Shown in pieces: positions 1 to 8,557 of a stretch of 64,000 nucleotides of DNA. Source of the DNA: Devosia litorisediminis (GTDB lineage Bacteria > Pseudomonadota > Alphaproteobacteria > Rhizobiales > Devosiaceae); assembly GCF_018334155.1 (NCBI RefSeq), contig NZ_JAGXTP010000001.1, positions 124,001-188,000 on the forward strand, given 5' to 3'. The notes under the pieces were generated by a model. The model saw only the letters and a list, made by a program, of their open reading frames with translations, had not been told where the DNA came from and searched no databases. The position numbers were made by a program, and so were the translations under genes. How positions within the stretch are numbered: the first letter of the stretch is position 1; every line of letters starts with the position of its first letter.

Positions 1-100
1 GATGGCCGTAGTCGGGATTGCCGGCGACAAGTTCACAGATAAAGCAGGGGCCGTGCTGGCTGCGTTGCACGTGGGCGTCCAGATCAAACGGCAGCCGCAT
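1..100 (-). CDS. HIT-family protein, N-terminal fragment
   Basis: The first 33 codons of a gene that runs off the left edge. It starts with ATG at 100, two bases after the TAG stop of the response regulator, so the two are probably one transcript and translationally coupled. The fragment contains the pattern CFICELVAGNPDYGH, which resembles the cysteine-bearing N-terminal segment found in many bacterial HIT (histidine triad) nucleotide hydrolases and transferases. The catalytic HxHxH triad would lie outside the window, so neither catalytic competence nor the subfamily can be judged. A family-level guess only. Confidence 0.6.
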   Translation of the reverse strand, partial: MRLPFDLDAHVQRSQHGPCFICELVAGNPDYGH

Positions 101-102
101 GG

Positions 103-609
103 CTAGCTGGCTTCGCGCTTCTGGGCTTCGGTACGCCGTTCATTCTCTCCGATATCGACAGTCTTGCGGCGACGGTCGGGGCCGGTATAGGCCTCAGCTT
201 CAATGAAGCCGCGCGGATTGGTCTCGATGCTGGTCAGACGGGTCTGAAGATGGTTGGCAGCAAATGGCTTGCGCAAGAATTCGGTGACGCCGGCGTCGCG
301 GGCGTCGGCGATGCGTTTGGCGTCGGGTGCTGCACTCATCATGATGATGGGCACCAGACGGTTCTGGCAATCGGAGCAGGCACGCAGCTTTTTGGTGAAG
401 GCAACGCCGTCCATGCCATTGAGGTCATCATCAATGATCAACACGTCAAACGCGCGGCGGCGCAGTTCAATCATGGCGCGGTTGGCGTCGTAGCTCTCGC
501 GGATATCCCTGCGTCCCAAGCTGCGCAACATCACCGCAATCAGCGATGCCATGTGGGGAGAGTGATCGGCGATCAACACACCGTGCTTGGTAATTTCCTC
601 AGTGGCCAT
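103..609 (-). CDS. Single-domain response regulator (CheY-like receiver)
   Basis: A 168-residue receiver-domain protein with no DNA-binding output domain. The acidic pocket is at residues 15 and 60-62 (strand ending IIDDDLNGMDG, with Asp60 aligned to the phosphoacceptor), and the conserved lysine is in FLRKPF near residue 111. The C-terminal tail carries GPDRRRK, a basic motif common in alphaproteobacterial single-domain regulators. An in-frame TTG lies three codons upstream at 618, but ATG 609 has AAGGG about ten bases ahead and is preferred. Such proteins usually pass phosphate or bind a partner; the partner is not visible here. Downstream is a HIT-family gene, two bases away. Confidence 0.85.
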   Translation of the reverse strand: MATEEITKHGVLIADHSPHMASLIAVMLRSLGRRDIRESYDANRAMIELRRRAFDVLIIDDDLNGMDGVAFTKKLRACSDCQNRLVPIIMMSAAPDAKRIADARDAGVTEFLRKPFAANHLQTRLTSIETNPRGFIEAEAYTGPDRRRKTVDIGENERRTEAQKREAS

Positions 610-823
610 GGTACGCAAACCCTTACTTCGCAGGCCTGCATCTTAGCAGGGCTTTGCATATGAGCGGTTAATCGGGTTCATTATATGCAAGCCATAGCTT
701 TTCACGACATTTGCGTGAAAACTCCGGCCAAGCCGCGTTGACAGGGTGGGGCATTTTCCCTATGTATGCCGCCAAGTTTCCGGGCGCCATGGCGCCCCTT
801 TTGTTTGACCAAGGAATCGTCCG

Positions 824-949
824 ATGAAGATCCGCAACTCGCTGAAGGCGCTGATGACTCGCCACCGCGCGAACAAGCTCGTCCGCCGTCGCGGCCGGGT
901 TTATATAATCAACAAGGTAGACAAGCGCTTCAAGGCCCGTCAGGGCTAA
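824..949 (+). CDS. rpmJ: 50S ribosomal protein L36
   Basis: A 41-residue, strongly basic protein (starts [10 protein letters not shown], ends DKRFKARQG) of the longer 41-residue L36 type, which lacks the zinc-binding cysteines of the 37-residue form. L36 sits in the large subunit. An AAGGAA element lies about eight bases before ATG 824. The gene is monocistronic: it is followed within 35 bases by a strong intrinsic terminator. A longer ORF on the opposite strand over the same bases is a composition shadow. Confidence 0.95.
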   Translation: MKIRNSLKALMTRHRANKLVRRRGRVYIINKVDKRFKARQG

Positions 950-979
950 GCTAAAGCTTGATACTGAAGATTGACTGAC

Positions 980-1005
980 AAAGCCCGCGAAAGCGGGCTT
1001 TGTTG
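980..1005 (+). terminator. Intrinsic terminator of rpmJ
   Basis: AAAGCCCGC, a GAAA tetraloop-like turn, then GCGGGCTTT followed by T-rich sequence: a perfect 9-bp stem 30 bases after the rpmJ stop. Confidence 0.85.
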
Positions 1006-1268
1006 CGTTTGGGGTTGGTCCGGGCCCTTCCGGCGCGTTGCCTGTGGGCGGTCCGCGCGCAATACCGATGCGGGCCATCATTCACGTACCCCACCGTCCC
1101 CAAACCCCCGCGTTTAAAGCTCAATGCGCAGGTGAGGGATGGTGCAAAGGTTTACGTCGTTTGGCATAATTATACCTGTGCATCAGTACGTTACGTTATC
1201 TATTGTCTGGTTTTATCCAGCCGTTTTTTATTTGCGCCATTTTTTTCGCGTTCGCCGCGAGGTAATTT
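1006..1268. other. Non-coding spacer rpmJ to SRPBCC gene
   Basis: With the terminator, 319 bases separate rpmJ from the next gene. The left half is GC-rich; the right half (from about 1150) is markedly AT-richer, with TTTACG near 1151, a TAATTAT element near 1167 and a GTACGTTACGTTA run near 1187, so it probably holds the promoter of the downstream gene. No ORF, tRNA or clear operator was found. Confidence 0.5.
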
Positions 1269-1670
1269 ATGCTCAAGGCCCGAACACTAACCGTGCTGAT
1301 CAATCGACCGATCCAGGATGTGTATGACTTTCTGGTGGAGCCCGCCAATCTGGCACGTTGGACGCTGGTGGGCCCCGGACAGGCAGAGCCCGAAGAAGGG
1401 CCACTGGTGTGGTCGTTTGACGGGCCGCACGGGCTGGTGCTGGTCCGCTTTACGCCACGCAATGCGTTTTTTGTGCTCGACTACTCGCTGCAGTCGGGAC
1501 CACATGTGTGGCAGTCCTCAAGCGTGCGGTTGATCCGCAATGGCAATGGATGCGTGTTGACCCATACTTCGGTGCAGCAGCCATTGGTGTCCGACGCGGT
1601 CTTCGCCTCCGAGGAGGAGTGGCTGTATTCGGACCTGCTGGTGCTCAAGACCCTAATGGAAACGAAATAG
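1269..1670 (+). CDS. SRPBCC (START/polyketide-cyclase-like) protein
   Basis: A 133-residue protein whose N-terminus (TLTVLINRPIQDVYDFLVEP, then NLARWT) is the typical first strand and helix of the SRPBCC helix-grip fold, which binds hydrophobic ligands in a deep cavity. No catalytic residues can be assigned. It is soluble, with no signal peptide. It converges on pyruvate kinase, with a shared bidirectional terminator between them. The ligand is unknown. Confidence 0.75.
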   Translation: MLKARTLTVLINRPIQDVYDFLVEPANLARWTLVGPGQAEPEEGPLVWSFDGPHGLVLVRFTPRNAFFVLDYSLQSGPHVWQSSSVRLIRNGNGCVLTHTSVQQPLVSDAVFASEEEWLYSDLLVLKTLMETK

Positions 1671-1687
1671 GCGATCAGCCAAAGAAA

Positions 1688-1715
1688 AACCCGCGGACGT
1701 GCCGCGGGTTCTTTT
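1688..1715. terminator. Bidirectional terminator, SRPBCC gene / pyk
   Basis: AACCCGCGG and CCGCGGGTT form a 9-bp stem. A T-run follows on the plus strand (TTCTTTT), and the complementary strand also ends in a T-rich run (TTTTTCTTT), so it can stop both converging genes. Confidence 0.85.
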
Positions 1716-1736
1716 ATCGGGTCATGCCTGGCGGGC

Positions 1737-3173
1737 TTAGCTGGAGCCGGCGCCGTCCTGGCGGACGAAGGCGATGCGGAGCATGTTGGTGGCGCCTGGT
1801 GTGCCCAGCGGAATGCCGGCCGTGATGGCGATACGATCACCGGGACGGGCAAAGCCTTCCTGATAGGCGATGACACAGGCGCGATCGACCATGTCTTCCA
1901 GGCTCACTGCATCTTCGGTCTGCACGCAATGGACGCCCCAGACCACCGACATGCGGCGGATGGTGCGCTGGTTGGGCGAGAGCACGATAATGGGCTTGGA
2001 GGGCCGCTCGCGGGCGGCACGGATGCCGGTCGAGCCGGAGGCGGTATAGGTAACGATGGCGGCCAGATCGAGCGTTTCGGCAACCTGGCGGGTCGCCGCC
2101 GAGATGGCGTCGGCCGCAGTGGCTTCAGGTTCGGTCTGGGCAGCGCGGATAATGCCGCGATAGTTGGCGTCGCCTTCGACGGCCACGGCCACCTTGTTCA
2201 TGGTGGCGACGGCCTCAACCGGATACTGGCCAGAAGCCGACTCGGCCGAGAGCATGATGGCGTCAGCGCCTTCAAACACGGCGATGGAGACGTCCGAGAC
2301 CTCGGCGCGGGTCGGGACCGGCGCGGTGATCATGGATTCAAGCATCTGGGTGGCGACGACCACTGGCTTGCCGTAGCGGCGGGCCATGCGGATCATGCGC
2401 TTCTGCAGGCCGGGGACCTGCTCAAGCGGCAGCTCGACGCCCAGATCGCCACGCGCCACCATGATGGCGTCGCACAGCTTGATGATCTCTTCGAGGCGCT
2501 CGATAGCCTGCGGTTTTTCGATTTTGGCCATGACGCCTGCGCGACCCTGAACGATCTTGCGCACATCGATGATGTCTTCGGGGCGCTGCACGAAGGACAG
2601 GGCAATCCAGTCGGCATCGGCAGCCAGGCCGGCGACCAGATCGGCGTGGTCCTTTTCGGTCAGTGCGCCGGTGGGCAGCAGCGTATCGGGGAGCGATACG
2701 CCCTTCTTGTCGCTAAGCTTGCCGCCATAGACCACTTCGGTCTCGATGGCGCCATTGCCCACCTTGGTGGCCTTGAGCTGCAGCTTGCCGTCATCGAGCA
2801 GCAGGCGGTCGCCTACCGAGACGCTTTCGATGATTTCAGGATGGGGCAGGTAAACGCGCTCGGTGGTGCCGGGCGTGTCATCGCTGTCCAGGGTGAATTT
2901 CTGCCCGGCGGCCAGTTCGACAGCGCCATCGGCAAATTTCCAGACGCGCAGCTTGGGACCCTGGAGGTCGACCAGAATGCCCAATGGATGGTTGAGGCGC
3001 TTTTCGACATTGCGAATGCGCTCGACCGTGGTGTTGAGCACTTCGTGGCTGGCGTGGCTCATATTGATGCGGAACACGTCCGCGCCGGCCTTGGCCAGTT
3101 CCTCGATCATCTTTTCCTCGTGGCTGGCTGGCCCGAGGGTGGCGACGATCTTTGCGCGTCTCATGCGTCTCAT
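1737..3173 (-). CDS. pyk: Pyruvate kinase
   Basis: A 478-residue cytoplasmic enzyme converting phosphoenolpyruvate and ADP to pyruvate and ATP, the last step of glycolysis; the length is normal. Visible landmarks are KIVATLGPAS at the N-terminus, RINMSHAS, the active-site stretch VMAKIEKPQAIERLEEI with its catalytic lysine, ARGDLGVE, and ATQMLESM. The C-terminal allosteric domain is present (TASGSTGIRAARERP). The ATG at 3173 overlaps the stop of the upstream DUF1036 gene (ATGA), so the two are co-transcribed and coupled; a second ATG at 3164 is a possible alternative start. Confidence 0.97.
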   Translation of the reverse strand: MRRMRRAKIVATLGPASHEEKMIEELAKAGADVFRINMSHASHEVLNTTVERIRNVEKRLNHPLGILVDLQGPKLRVWKFADGAVELAAGQKFTLDSDDTPGTTERVYLPHPEIIESVSVGDRLLLDDGKLQLKATKVGNGAIETEVVYGGKLSDKKGVSLPDTLLPTGALTEKDHADLVAGLAADADWIALSFVQRPEDIIDVRKIVQGRAGVMAKIEKPQAIERLEEIIKLCDAIMVARGDLGVELPLEQVPGLQKRMIRMARRYGKPVVVATQMLESMITAPVPTRAEVSDVSIAVFEGADAIMLSAESASGQYPVEAVATMNKVAVAVEGDANYRGIIRAAQTEPEATAADAISAATRQVAETLDLAAIVTYTASGSTGIRAARERPSKPIIVLSPNQRTIRRMSVVWGVHCVQTEDAVSLEDMVDRACVIAYQEGFARPGDRIAITAGIPLGTPGATNMLRIAFVRQDGAGSS

Positions 3174-3733
3174 TGCGTGTCCGTTTCTTGCGTCGTTATG
3201 TCGTCCTGCGGTGCGTCCACATCGTTGGGATCGACAAGGAAAGTGGGATCTTCAAGGTCTTCACCACCATCAGGCCCGACAATCGCGGGTCCGGCGGCGT
3301 TCTCGGTGAGCTGCAGTGTCCAGTCGGAACGGTTCTGTGTATCGATTTCGAAGAAACCGGTGCGCTCATAACCGCGCGCAAGACAATCCTCAACCCCGAA
3401 TATGGTGAAGGTCTCGTCGCGTGTACACATGAATACTGCTCCGTCCCATGCGCCGCCTGCCACATCATCTGCTGCGAAGATGTAATAAAAGCGACGCTGG
3501 AGTTCACCCTGATACAGCACGCGGCAATCGCCCGGAGGGGCTTGCCACCAGCCTTCGCTCATCCAGCCACGCTCGGCACGGTAGCCCAAGGCTACCGAAA
3601 CGAGATTGGAAGTCTCGTTGCAGATGCGTAGATCAGCCTTGGCCGGCGTTGCAAAGAACACCAAGCCTGCAAGCGTTGCGCTGATCAAAGTCGTGCCGAG
3701 ACGAATGGTTTGCAAAAGCGAGCCGGAAATCAT
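3170..3733 (-). CDS. DUF1036 family exported protein
   Basis: 187 residues from ATG 3733. The N-terminal 33 residues form a signal peptide (hydrophobic LISATLAGLVFFA, then TPAKA before DLRICN). The mature part has the DUF1036 features: a CNETSN start, the GWW segment, paired cysteines, and a C-terminal acidic tail rich in Asp and Thr. Function is unknown; in alphaproteobacteria these are predicted periplasmic or outer-envelope proteins. The stop overlaps the pyk start by four bases, an odd pairing of an exported protein with a glycolytic enzyme. An upstream in-frame TTG at 3778 would precede the signal sequence and is unlikely. Confidence 0.85.
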   Translation of the reverse strand: MISGSLLQTIRLGTTLISATLAGLVFFATPAKADLRICNETSNLVSVALGYRAERGWMSEGWWQAPPGDCRVLYQGELQRRFYYIFAADDVAGGAWDGAVFMCTRDETFTIFGVEDCLARGYERTGFFEIDTQNRSDWTLQLTENAAGPAIVGPDGGEDLEDPTFLVDPNDVDAPQDDITTQETDTQ

Positions 3734-3874
3734 CGGGAAAACGTGCCTTCTTTGAGCCCATGGGAGGGAATTGGTCAATGGCTAATGCCCTGATTTGGCG
3801 GAATTGGGGGCATGCAGAAGCGCGGTGATGTGGATTGGGTCACAAAGGGGTTGAACCGAGGGTGAGTCTGGGGT

Positions 3875-3889
3875 TCAAGCATCGCTTGA
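3875..3889. promoter_or_regulatory. Palindrome upstream of gapR
   Basis: TCAAGC-ATC-GCTTGA is a perfect 6-bp inverted repeat with a 3-base spacer, ending 18 bases before the gapR start. It could be an operator, perhaps autoregulatory, or a small 5'-leader hairpin. No protein can be assigned. Confidence 0.45.
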
Positions 3890-3907
3890 GACAAAGAGGT
3901 ATGACCC

Positions 3908-4168
3908 ATGGCTGAAGACAGCGTTGCCCAGGACCAACTCCGGGCGTTCATCGAGCGCATCGAGCGCATGGAAGAGGAAAAGGCAGCCATTGCTGCCGAC
4001 ATCAAGGAAATCTACGCCGAGGCCAAGGGCAACGGCTTTGACACCAAGATTCTGCGCAAGATCGTGACGATCCGCAAGCAGGACGCCAATGAGCGCATGG
4101 AGCAGGAAGCCCTGCTCGAACTCTATATGAGTGCCCTTGGGATGGTGGCGGCCCCGTCAGACGACTGA
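3908..4168 (+). CDS. gapR: GapR-type nucleoid-associated protein (DUF2312)
   Basis: An 86-residue protein matching the DUF2312 family throughout: an N-terminal coiled coil ([20 protein letters not shown]), the central [17 protein letters not shown] block, and [19 protein letters not shown]. In Caulobacter the family member GapR binds overtwisted AT-rich DNA ahead of replication forks and stimulates topoisomerases; transfer of that role here is family knowledge, not seen in the sequence. It is monocistronic, with AGAGGT ahead of the ATG and a terminator 25 bases after the stop. Confidence 0.9.
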   Translation: MAEDSVAQDQLRAFIERIERMEEEKAAIAADIKEIYAEAKGNGFDTKILRKIVTIRKQDANERMEQEALLELYMSALGMVAAPSDD

Positions 4169-4192
4169 GCCAACGCCCCATGCAAGTTTCAG

Positions 4193-4226
4193 AACGCCCG
4201 GTTGCCCATGGCAGTCGGGCGTTTTT
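4193..4226 (+). terminator. Intrinsic terminator of gapR
   Basis: ACGCCCG (4194-4200) pairs with CGGGCGT (4216-4222), followed by a T-run. The flagellar-rod-like gene on the other strand ends at 4231 and may share it. Confidence 0.8.
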
Positions 4227-4230
4227 GCGT

Positions 4231-4458
4231 TCAGGCGAGAATGTCGATGGTGGTCTGGGTCATGCGGTCAGCGGCACGCACGACTGTAGCAGCGGCCTTG
4301 AAGTCGGTCTGGGCCATTATGGTCTCGACCATTTCGGTGGTCAGGTCGACGTCCTGCAGGCCCGTGCCGAAGCGGGCCACGCGGCTGGCGCTGGCTTCGA
4401 GGCGGTCGGCGGCGCGGTGCATGCCGGCGGCGCCGGAGGCAATGGCTGAAATGGTCAT
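4231..4458 (-). CDS. Small protein with flagellar basal-body rod C-terminal domain
   Basis: 75 residues. The second half (DVDLTTEMVETIMAQTDFKA, then VVRAADRMTQTTIDIL) matches the C-terminal helix shared by flagellar rod and hook proteins such as FlgC, FlgF and FlgG. The first half (MTISAIASGAAGMHRAADRLEASASRVA) resembles the N-terminal helix of the same proteins, so it looks like a rod protein with the whole middle removed. No other flagellar gene is in the window. It may be a minimal axial protein or a relic; it has a normal start and stop and no frameshift. Confidence 0.7.
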   Translation of the reverse strand: MTISAIASGAAGMHRAADRLEASASRVARFGTGLQDVDLTTEMVETIMAQTDFKAAATVVRAADRMTQTTIDILA

Positions 4459-4635
4459 GAGGCAGGCCTAACGGAAAGTTCAGTGGTCACCAGATAGCGC
4501 CACAAGGCTTGCGGTTTCCTTTAGGGCGACGCGCTCAATCTATTTCAAACGCGACCTAACCCCGCGCGGCGGCGTGAGGCCACGCCCGTTCTCAGCGCCG
4601 TGTAATCACTTTGGGATAGTCAGCCCTAAAAGAGG

Positions 4636-6567
4636 CTAGCTGGACTTGCCGAGTGCTGCTGCCATGGCAGCCTGATCGTAGCCCAGCGTGGTCAGGGCAG
4701 TGGCGACGATGCCGGCGCGATCGAGACCGGCATCGGCATACATGTCGGCCTGGCTGGCATGTTCGACAAAGCGATCGGGGATCATCAACGGGCGGAAGCG
4801 CAGCTTGCCGTCGAGCAAGCCATTGGTCGTCAGGAAAGTGGCGACATGGCTGCCAAAGCCGCCCAGTCCACCTTCTTCGGCGGTCAGCAGCACATCATGG
4901 GTGCTGGCGAGCTTTGCAATCAGTTCTTCGTCGAGCGGCTTCATGAAGCGCGCGTCGGCAATGGTGGGGTTGAGGCCAAGCGCGGCCAGCTTGTCGGCGG
5001 CGGCGAGCACTTCGGCCAGCCTGGTGCCGTAGCTGAGAATGGCAATGGTGGCGCCCTGGCGCACGATACGGCCCTTGCCGATGGGCAGGATCTCGCCGCG
5101 AGCGGGCAGGTCGACGCCCATGCCGTCACCGCGCGGATAGCGGAAGGCGATGGGGCCGTTGTCGTAATGGGTGGCCGTGGTCACCATGTGGCGCAGTTCG
5201 GCCTCGTCGGCGGCGGCCATCTGCACGATGCCGGGAATGGCGCCGAGATAGGCGCTGTCGTAATTGCCGGCATGGGTGGGGCCGTCGGCGCCAACATAGC
5301 CGGCGCGATCAATGGCGAAACGGACCGGCAATTGCTGAATAGCGACATCGTGCACGACCTGGTCATAGGCACGCTGCAGAAAGGTCGAATAGATGGCACA
5401 GAACGGGCGCATGCCTTCGCTGGCTAGGCCCGCGGCAAAGGTGACGGCGTGCTGCTCGGCAATGCCGACATCAAAGATGCGGCCGGGGTGGATTTCGGCG
5501 AATTTGTCCAGACCCGTGCCCGATGGCATGGCAGCGGTGACGGCCACGATGCGCGGGTCGTCATTGGCTTCCTGGATCAGGGTTTCGGCGAACACACTGG
5601 TATAGGAGGGCGCATTGGACGGGGTCTTGGTCTGGGCGCCGGTAACGACGTTGAACTTGGAAACGCCATGGTACTTGTCGTCGGAATCCTCGGCGGGGCC
5701 ATAGCCCTTACCCTTTTTGGTCACGACATGGACAAGGATCGGGCCTTCGGCCGCGTCGCGCACATTGTCGAGAATGGGCAACAGGTGATCGAGATTGTGG
5801 CCATCAATGGGGCCGACATAGTAGAAGCCGAGCTCTTCAAACAGCGTGCCGCCGGTAAAGAAAGAGCGGGCAAATTCCTCGGTGCGGCGGGCAGGCTCGT
5901 AGAGAAACTGCGGTAGCTTGGACACGAAATTCTTGGCTGCCTCGCGCGCGCCGCGATACATCGGGCCTGAGACCAGCCGCGCCAGATAAGAACTCATGGC
6001 ACCGGTCGGGGGCGCGATGGACATGTCATTGTCGTTGAGCACGACGATGAGCCGGGCATCCATGGCGCCCGCATTGTTCATGGCTTCGTAGGCCATGCCG
6101 GCAGACATCGCCCCATCGCCGATAACGGCAATCACATTGCGCGGCTTGTCGAGCAGGTCGCTGGCGACCGCCATGCCCAGGCCGGCGGAGATCGAGGTGG
6201 ACGAGTGGCCGGCGCCAAACGGGTCGTATTCGCTTTCGGCACGGCGGGTGAAACCGGACAGGCCGTCCTTCTGGCGCAGCGTGCGAATGCGATCGCGGCG
6301 ACCGGTCAGGATCTTGTGTGGGTAGGCCTGATGGCCGACATCCCAGATGATGCGATCATGGGGCGTGTCGAACACGGCGTGCAGCGCCACGGTCAGTTCA
6401 ACCACGCCCAGACCAGCACCAAGGTGGCCACCGGTCACCGAGACCGCGTCGATCATCTCGGCGCGCAACTCGTCGGTCAATTGCCGCAAGTCCTCGCGCG
6501 GCATGGCGCGCAGATCGGTCGGGGAATTGACGGTGTCGAGCAGCGGTGTCGCGGGCTTGTCGGCCAA
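4636..6567 (-). CDS. dxs: 1-deoxy-D-xylulose-5-phosphate synthase
   Basis: A thiamine-diphosphate enzyme joining pyruvate and glyceraldehyde-3-phosphate, the entry step of the MEP isoprenoid pathway and a source for thiamine and pyridoxal. Landmarks are [35 protein letters not shown], the ThDP motif [18 protein letters not shown] with the NDN end, [14 protein letters not shown], and RYPRGDG. The reading frame is open to 6636, but the first 23 codons are atypical. TTG at 6567 ([13 protein letters not shown]) has AAGGA about ten bases ahead and gives 643 residues, the normal length, so it is preferred. No co-transcribed ispA or xseB is visible here. Confidence 0.95.
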   Translation of the reverse strand: MADKPATPLLDTVNSPTDLRAMPREDLRQLTDELRAEMIDAVSVTGGHLGAGLGVVELTVALHAVFDTPHDRIIWDVGHQAYPHKILTGRRDRIRTLRQKDGLSGFTRRAESEYDPFGAGHSSTSISAGLGMAVASDLLDKPRNVIAVIGDGAMSAGMAYEAMNNAGAMDARLIVVLNDNDMSIAPPTGAMSSYLARLVSGPMYRGAREAAKNFVSKLPQFLYEPARRTEEFARSFFTGGTLFEELGFYYVGPIDGHNLDHLLPILDNVRDAAEGPILVHVVTKKGKGYGPAEDSDDKYHGVSKFNVVTGAQTKTPSNAPSYTSVFAETLIQEANDDPRIVAVTAAMPSGTGLDKFAEIHPGRIFDVGIAEQHAVTFAAGLASEGMRPFCAIYSTFLQRAYDQVVHDVAIQQLPVRFAIDRAGYVGADGPTHAGNYDSAYLGAIPGIVQMAAADEAELRHMVTTATHYDNGPIAFRYPRGDGMGVDLPARGEILPIGKGRIVRQGATIAILSYGTRLAEVLAAADKLAALGLNPTIADARFMKPLDEELIAKLASTHDVLLTAEEGGLGGFGSHVATFLTTNGLLDGKLRFRPLMIPDRFVEHASQADMYADAGLDRAGIVATALTTLGYDQAAMAAALGKSS

Positions 6568-6705
6568 AACGGGCAGTCCTTCGCCAAAGGGGCAGTAATG
6601 CTGTTGTTTAGGCGCGCATGCGGCGCATTGCAACAATGCCGAGCCGGCTGCGCCAATCTGCGCGACCGCCCAAGTGCACTGTAATGATGCCTGAATTGGG
6701 GCCGG

Positions 6706-8382
6706 CTAGTTGACCGTGAGGGCGACGGGCTGAGCGCCAACAAAACGGGTGTGCGACAAACCCTCTGGGAAATCGCCGACGCGCATCACCGTGACATAGC
6801 GGCCCATCTCGGTGACGGGGCTGAAATCGGCCTCATCGTGGTCCCAGATCTCGGCGAAATGATCCGAACTCATTTCGGTCGGGGTGATGAAGACTTCGGC
6901 GACATGCTCGAGATCGGGGATGATCAGATCGGGCTGGCGCATAGTGCCCATGGTCGGGCGCTTGGCGATGTGGCTGGCCAGGGCCTGAGCGACGGGTTCA
7001 TCCTGCGCGGGGGCCGAGAACGTGCCGCGGAACAGATTGCCCAGCGTATCTGTGACAACATTGCCGCCGAGCGAAGCGGTGCGCAGGCCGGTTGCCCCGG
7101 TAACGCCCTTGAGTACGGGCAGGTCGGGCAGGCGATCGGTGGGGATCGATGCCGTCACGGTGGGGGCGGTTTCGCGAGCAATGATCATCTCAAGCGCGCG
7201 CTGGGCATCGGGATCCTGGGGCAGCGGCGGCAGATAGGCTGTCATCATCTCGGGCTGTTCGGGCTCGCTCATGATCAGACGCGGCTGCGGTACAGGGGCG
7301 CTGAACGCGGCCAGAGCCATAACGGCGTCGCCGGCAGGCAGAGCGCTGGCCGTCGCCATCTGGAGGGCTTCGGATTTGCGCATTGGCATGGGCGCACTGA
7401 CCAGCGTTGTCAGTTCGGCGGCATCAAGGGGGGCGCTGCCATCGGTTGAGAAGGGCAGGGCCGGTGTTGGGGCTTCAGCGCTGGCGAGGGCGAGGCTGGC
7501 CGGGCGCATGGCTGGAATGGGGGCAGCCTTGGGTGTGGAGGGCTGCGGCGCGACCGAGGCGACCTGCACGGGTGCAGCCTTGGTAGCGCTGGCCGGCTTG
7601 TCGTCATTGCCGCCAAACAGCATGTCGACCAGGGTGCGGCCGCTGCCGCTCGAAGCGACCTGGGTGCCTGAAGAGCTGCCATTGCAGGGATAGGCGTGGC
7701 ATTTTTTCCATTCGGCCAGCGCTACCTGATAGCCCTGCTGCGACAACGGCTTGCCGTCGGTGGGCACATGCATGGTCTTGCCGTCGGGGAAGATGTCCTT
7801 GAGCTGAGCGCGGGTCATGCGCGGCCAGGCGCGGACTGAGCCGGTGTCGAGATGAACAAAGGGACTGCCCGACGTGGGATAATAGCCGACGCCGCCGACC
7901 TGCTTCTTCATGGCAGCGGCGCGCAGGCGCGACAGCGGCACACCGGGAATGAAGAAATCCATGGCGTTGCCCTTGGTGTGCTGACTGTTTTCAGCAACAC
8001 CGGAGGATTTGGCGCGGAGCATTTCATTGGTAGCAGGTGAGCGATAGGCCGAGACCACATTGATGGGCTGGCTGCCGCCGACTTCCTGATAGACTTCCCA
8101 GACCAGATCGAACAGGCGCGGGTCCATTTTGGTGGGCTCGTTGCGGCGCCAGTCACGCAGGAAATAGTTCAGTTCATTCAGACCGGACTGAACAAACTGA
8201 CCGTTGCGCTTGAAGACGATGCGCGCGGTCTCTTTGGTGTGGGTGTAATAGAGATAGATGGCGCGTTCGGAAGCGGCTGCCGCGGGCACGACGGCCTGCG
8301 GCATGATGAGGGAAACGCTGATCATGGCGGCGAGCAAAAGCCGCCCGATACGATGCCGTTGCAAAAAGGAAGTCCCCGTCAC
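6706..8382 (-). CDS. DUF882 / M15-like peptidase, secreted
   Basis: 558 residues from GTG 8382. A signal peptide (LLLAAMISVSLIMPQAVVPA, AAA) is followed by a DUF882 domain (residues about 45-190) with the zinc-ligand pattern SQHTKGNAMDFF (HxxxxxxD) and PFVHLDTG, as in D-Ala-D-Ala carboxypeptidase-like M15 peptidases related to E. coli YcbK/MepK. The remaining 350 residues are low-complexity, Ala/Pro-rich and repeat PALPF- and MPMRK-like segments, ending in a short ordered stretch. The likely role is periplasmic cleavage of peptidoglycan cross-links. It lies downstream of an L,D-transpeptidase in the same orientation, which fits a wall-remodelling pair. Confidence 0.85.
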   Translation of the reverse strand: MTGTSFLQRHRIGRLLLAAMISVSLIMPQAVVPAAAASERAIYLYYTHTKETARIVFKRNGQFVQSGLNELNYFLRDWRRNEPTKMDPRLFDLVWEVYQEVGGSQPINVVSAYRSPATNEMLRAKSSGVAENSQHTKGNAMDFFIPGVPLSRLRAAAMKKQVGGVGYYPTSGSPFVHLDTGSVRAWPRMTRAQLKDIFPDGKTMHVPTDGKPLSQQGYQVALAEWKKCHAYPCNGSSSGTQVASSGSGRTLVDMLFGGNDDKPASATKAAPVQVASVAPQPSTPKAAPIPAMRPASLALASAEAPTPALPFSTDGSAPLDAAELTTLVSAPMPMRKSEALQMATASALPAGDAVMALAAFSAPVPQPRLIMSEPEQPEMMTAYLPPLPQDPDAQRALEMIIARETAPTVTASIPTDRLPDLPVLKGVTGATGLRTASLGGNVVTDTLGNLFRGTFSAPAQDEPVAQALASHIAKRPTMGTMRQPDLIIPDLEHVAEVFITPTEMSSDHFAEIWDHDEADFSPVTEMGRYVTVMRVGDFPEGLSHTRFVGAQPVALTVN

Positions 8383-8421
8383 GCTGTACTCTGTCCGGTT
8401 ATTGCCAGTCTATCTTCGGAC

Positions 8422-8458
8422 GTTAGCGTAAAATCCGATGCAAACGATTAACGCTAAC
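8422..8458. promoter_or_regulatory. Inverted repeat upstream of the DUF882 gene
   Basis: GTTAGCGT (8422-8429) and ACGCTAAC (8451-8458) form a perfect 8-bp inverted repeat around a 21-base centre, 40-76 bases upstream of the GTG start. The spacing suits a dimeric or looping regulator; the stem is too far apart and lacks a T-run to be a terminator. Confidence 0.45.
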
Positions 8459-8557
8459 AAGCTGTGATCAGCCCTCTCAGCCTGCTCACGCAGACGTTAT
8501 TACGATCAAAACCGGGCGCAACCAAGGCGAAATTGTAAACGCGGGGTTAACCGGGCG

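Noticed and set aside
668..1081. 137-residue minus-strand ORF over rpmJ
   Set aside because: It covers rpmJ and its terminator hairpin; no ribosome site or motif.
1929..3371. 480-residue plus-strand ORF opposite pyk
   Set aside because: It is a GC-bias shadow of the pyruvate kinase gene: His/Gly/Asp-rich composition without motifs. Other long antisense ORFs (10500-11783, 15299-16231, 18863-20215, 16874-18028) are rejected for the same reason.
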